Assembly: GCA_016649775.1 (NCBI GenBank)
Contig: JAENWY010000101.1
Span: forward strand, 1 to 8,026
Direction of reading: 5' to 3'
Origin: Spirochaetaceae bacterium
GTDB lineage: Bacteria > Spirochaetota > Spirochaetia > Sphaerochaetales > Sphaerochaetaceae
DNA: 8,026 nt
Shown here one piece after another: positions 6,969 through 8,026 of the stretch. The translations under genes were made by a program, and so were the position numbers. The stretch's first letter is position 1. Every line of letters starts with the position of its first letter. The notes under the pieces are model-generated. The model worked only from the letters and a program-made list of their open reading frames with translations, was not told where the DNA came from and ran no database searches.

Positions 6969-7158
6969 ATTTACAAAAGAGATGATCATAGGAGATGTAG
7001 TTAAAGAACACCCAGAACTAATAGACACATTTGTGGAAAATGGTATGCACTGTATTGGCTGTCCATCTGCACAAATGGAAGCAATCAGTGATGCTTGTAT
7101 GATACATGGATTAGATGCAGATAAATTATTAATTGCATTAAATAAAACTCAAGAATAA
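6961..7158 (+). CDS. Small CxxC protein, hybrid-cluster-protein-associated redox disulfide domain (DUF1858-like)
   Basis: A 65-residue cytoplasmic protein made of one small helical domain. The pattern IIGDVVKEHPELIDTFVENG followed by MHCIGCPSAQME, with Cys31 and Cys34, and ending HGLDADKLLIAL, is typical of the short DUF1858/redox-disulfide proteins (TIGR03980 type, as I recall) often encoded near hybrid cluster protein, a nitric oxide reductase. The CIGC pair could form a redox disulfide or bind metal or sulfur; Cys46 is an extra cysteine. The gene starts inside the hemerythrin-like gene (8-base overlap) with AAGGA 8 bases before the ATG, so the two are translationally coupled. Functionally it could stand in for the cysteine-bearing N-terminal domain of RIC proteins. 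Confidence 0.88.
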   Translation: MAKFTKEMIIGDVVKEHPELIDTFVENGMHCIGCPSAQMEAISDACMIHGLDADKLLIALNKTQE

Positions 7159-7203
7159 AACTTATAAAAGTAAGATATATATTAAGCGGCTCATTTTACA
7201 GTA

Positions 7204-7276
7204 GCTCATATAAGGGGACAGGTGAAAAACAAACCTCCCATTTATTATGAGTCATTGTATTTGAGTCTCTTTTTTT
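7204..7276 (+). terminator. Possible terminator or structured 3' end of the operon
   Basis: Outer arms CTCATA (7205-7210) and TATGAG (7246-7251) enclose inner pairing of GGG and AGGT (7214-7223) with ACCT and CCC (7233-7239). The result is a long bulged hairpin, the only GC-rich structure after the operon. A T7 tract lies at 7270-7276, about 18 bases beyond the stem, too far for a textbook intrinsic terminator. It may instead protect the mRNA end or be part of a small RNA. Confidence 0.35.
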
Positions 7277-7410
7277 CAATGTGTCTAAACAAAAAAATTA
7301 TGGAAAGATGTTTTTATGTTCTTTAGAAACCTCTAAATTAATGCTATTAAATTTAATATTCTAAAAATATTTGAAATTAAATTTCGAATAATATTCCCTA
7401 ATCTAAAACC

Positions 7411-7432
7411 TTATCGAAACAAGTTTCGATAA
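7411..7432. repeat. Perfect 10-bp dyad with TTTCGA core
   Basis: TTATCGAAAC (7411-7420) and GTTTCGATAA (7423-7432) are perfect inverted repeats with a 2-base centre. A related imperfect dyad (TTGAAATT-A-AATTTCGA, 7371-7387) lies 24 bases to the left and shares the TTTCGA half. Such paired, similar dyads suggest protein-binding sites, but the position 300 bases from the nearest start codon leaves the target gene unclear. Confidence 0.45.
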
Positions 7433-7645
7433 ATAATGTATTAGGTAGTTCCATAAATTTAACACACTTAAAATATACAAAAATTTATGCTTTTAGAACT
7501 TACAAAAAAATTATTAAAAAATTATTTAATAATATAAGTTTATTACATATAAGTAATTAAAATATAAATTATTTACTTTTCTTAAATATTTATAACTTGA
7601 ATGACTTAATAATACATATCTTAACAAAATTGTTAGGTAATATAA

Positions 7646-7670
7646 TAAAAAAATATTTTATATTTTTTTA
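7646..7670. repeat. 11-bp A/T inverted repeat upstream of the transporter promoter
   Basis: TAAAAAAATAT (7646-7656) and ATATTTTTTTA (7660-7670) pair perfectly around TTT. It lies 18 bases upstream of the transporter -35 element. It may act as an UP-like or bent A-tract element, or as a weak terminator insulating the transporter promoter from upstream transcription. Confidence 0.4.
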
Positions 7671-7687
7671 TTTCGTTGTTTCGTGGA

Positions 7688-7718
7688 TTGACAGTTATTA
7701 TATGCATGTTATTATATA
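7688..7718 (+). promoter_or_regulatory. Promoter of the sugar-type ABC transporter gene
   Basis: A consensus -35 TTGACA (7688-7693) is followed after 18-19 bases by overlapping -10 candidates, TTATAT (7712-7717) or TATATA (7713-7718). Transcription would start near 7725, giving a leader of about 47 bases with a strong GGAGGA ribosome-binding site (7761-7766), 5 bases before the ATG. Confidence 0.6.
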
Positions 7719-7722
7719 AATG

Positions 7723-7738
7723 TAGAAAACGGTTTCTA
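7723..7738 (+). promoter_or_regulatory. LacI-family-type operator over the transcription start
   Basis: TAGAAA-ACGG-TTTCTA is an inverted repeat with the central CG and GAAA/TTTC half-sites typical of LacI/GalR-family operators. It covers the predicted start of transcription, where a bound repressor would block initiation. This is consistent with sugar-induced expression of the transporter. No LacI-family gene is visible in the window. Confidence 0.55.
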
Positions 7739-7771
7739 TATTAAACGCATTTTTCATTCAGGAGGAATTTT

Positions 7772-8026
7772 ATGAAAAAGAAATTATTGTCCATGGCGCT
7801 AATTGGTGCTATGTGTGTTGGTTCTATATTTGCTAATGGTAGCAAAGAGGTTACAACCACAGCACCTGCAGAAATTACAGGTAAAGTTGGTGGAACTTTA
7901 AAAATTTGGTCTTTTACAAACGAATTAAGAACATTTGCAATTGCTTATCAAGAAACTCACCCAGATGTAAAAGTTGAATACACAATGATTCCAATGACAA
8001 ACGGTGAATATCAAACAAAAGTTAAA
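7772..8026 (+). CDS. ABC transporter extracellular solute-binding protein (family 1, sugar type), N-terminal part
   Basis: Only the first 85 codons are in the window; the frame is open to the right edge. The N terminus is a Sec signal peptide (MKKKLLSMALIGAMCVGSIFA) with likely cleavage after Ala21, followed by NGSKE. Cys15 lies inside the hydrophobic core without a proper lipobox, so I favour signal peptidase I. After a short Thr/Ala linker, GGTLKIWSF (40-48) is the first strand of a family 1 binding protein, followed by AYQETHPDVKVEY (58-70), the usual helix and second strand. It would bind a sugar or oligosaccharide in the periplasm and pass it to permeases presumably encoded further right. 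GGAGGA precedes the ATG, and a LacI-type operator overlaps the promoter. Confidence 0.88.
   Translation, partial: MKKKLLSMALIGAMCVGSIFANGSKEVTTTAPAEITGKVGGTLKIWSFTNELRTFAIAYQETHPDVKVEYTMIPMTNGEYQTKVK

Larger units (their letters stand above)
7159..7771. other. Non-coding AT-rich spacer with many dyads
   Basis: No gene is visible over about 600 bases. Going rightward it holds a GC-richer hairpin-forming segment (7204-7252), a T-run (7270-7276), a 10-bp dyad (7411-7432), CATAAATTT (7452-7460) / AAATTTATG (7481-7489), ATTATTAAA-N6-TTTAATAAT (7510-7533), TAACAA-N2-TTGTTA (7622-7635), an 11-bp A/T hairpin (7646-7670), and the transporter promoter and operator. In such AT-rich DNA some dyads are expected by chance. 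Confidence 0.5.

Noticed and set aside
6787..7011. Open minus-strand frame of 74 codons
   Set aside because: Antisense to the end of the hemerythrin-like gene and the start of the CxxC gene, both convincing; no start signal.

Overview
The window is strongly AT-rich bacterial DNA. The best clue to the host is the secreted solute-binding protein at the right edge: its leader ends in ...SIFANGSKE, a junction I associate with spirochaete (Treponema/Spirochaeta-like) binding proteins. An unusually long PRPP synthetase and an ApbE lipoprotein resembling treponemal Ftp fit that. I infer an anaerobic or microaerophilic member of Spirochaetota; no species is named and there is no rRNA to confirm it.

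Layout: 1-827 is gene-poor, with a short tandem repeat and a hairpin. 872-3583 (minus strand) holds a class I/II aminotransferase and a ribose-phosphate pyrophosphokinase (prs), each followed by a hairpin terminator. The aminotransferase leader carries three perfect dyads. At 3682-4659 (plus) lies a lipoprotein with an Ig-like part and a lamin-tail-like part; it overlaps tail to tail with apbE (4652-5680, minus), a lipoprotein FAD:protein FMN transferase that may be read from an almost leaderless mRNA. At 5839-7158 (plus) three overlapping genes form a tight operon: an unrecognised 189-residue protein, a four-helix hemerythrin-like protein and a 65-residue protein with a CIGC motif. 7159-7771 is non-coding and rich in AT dyads. 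At 7772 a sugar-type ABC transporter binding protein begins and runs off the window, behind a promoter with a LacI-type operator.

How they work together: the most interesting unit is the three-gene operon. The hemerythrin-like protein has the His/Glu spacing of di-iron RIC proteins (YtfE/ScdA), which protect or repair iron centres after nitric oxide or oxidative damage. The cysteine-containing domain that RIC proteins carry at their N terminus is absent from it, but the next gene encodes a small CxxC protein of the hybrid-cluster-protein-associated type. The operon therefore looks like a split RIC system with an extra, uncharacterised partner. A TGTTGC-N4-GCAACA dyad centred about 41 bases before the predicted transcription start suggests activation by a Crp/Fnr-family regulator. 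The other genes are housekeeping (PRPP, amino acid metabolism), cell-envelope flavoprotein maturation and sugar uptake, and show no evident link to the operon.
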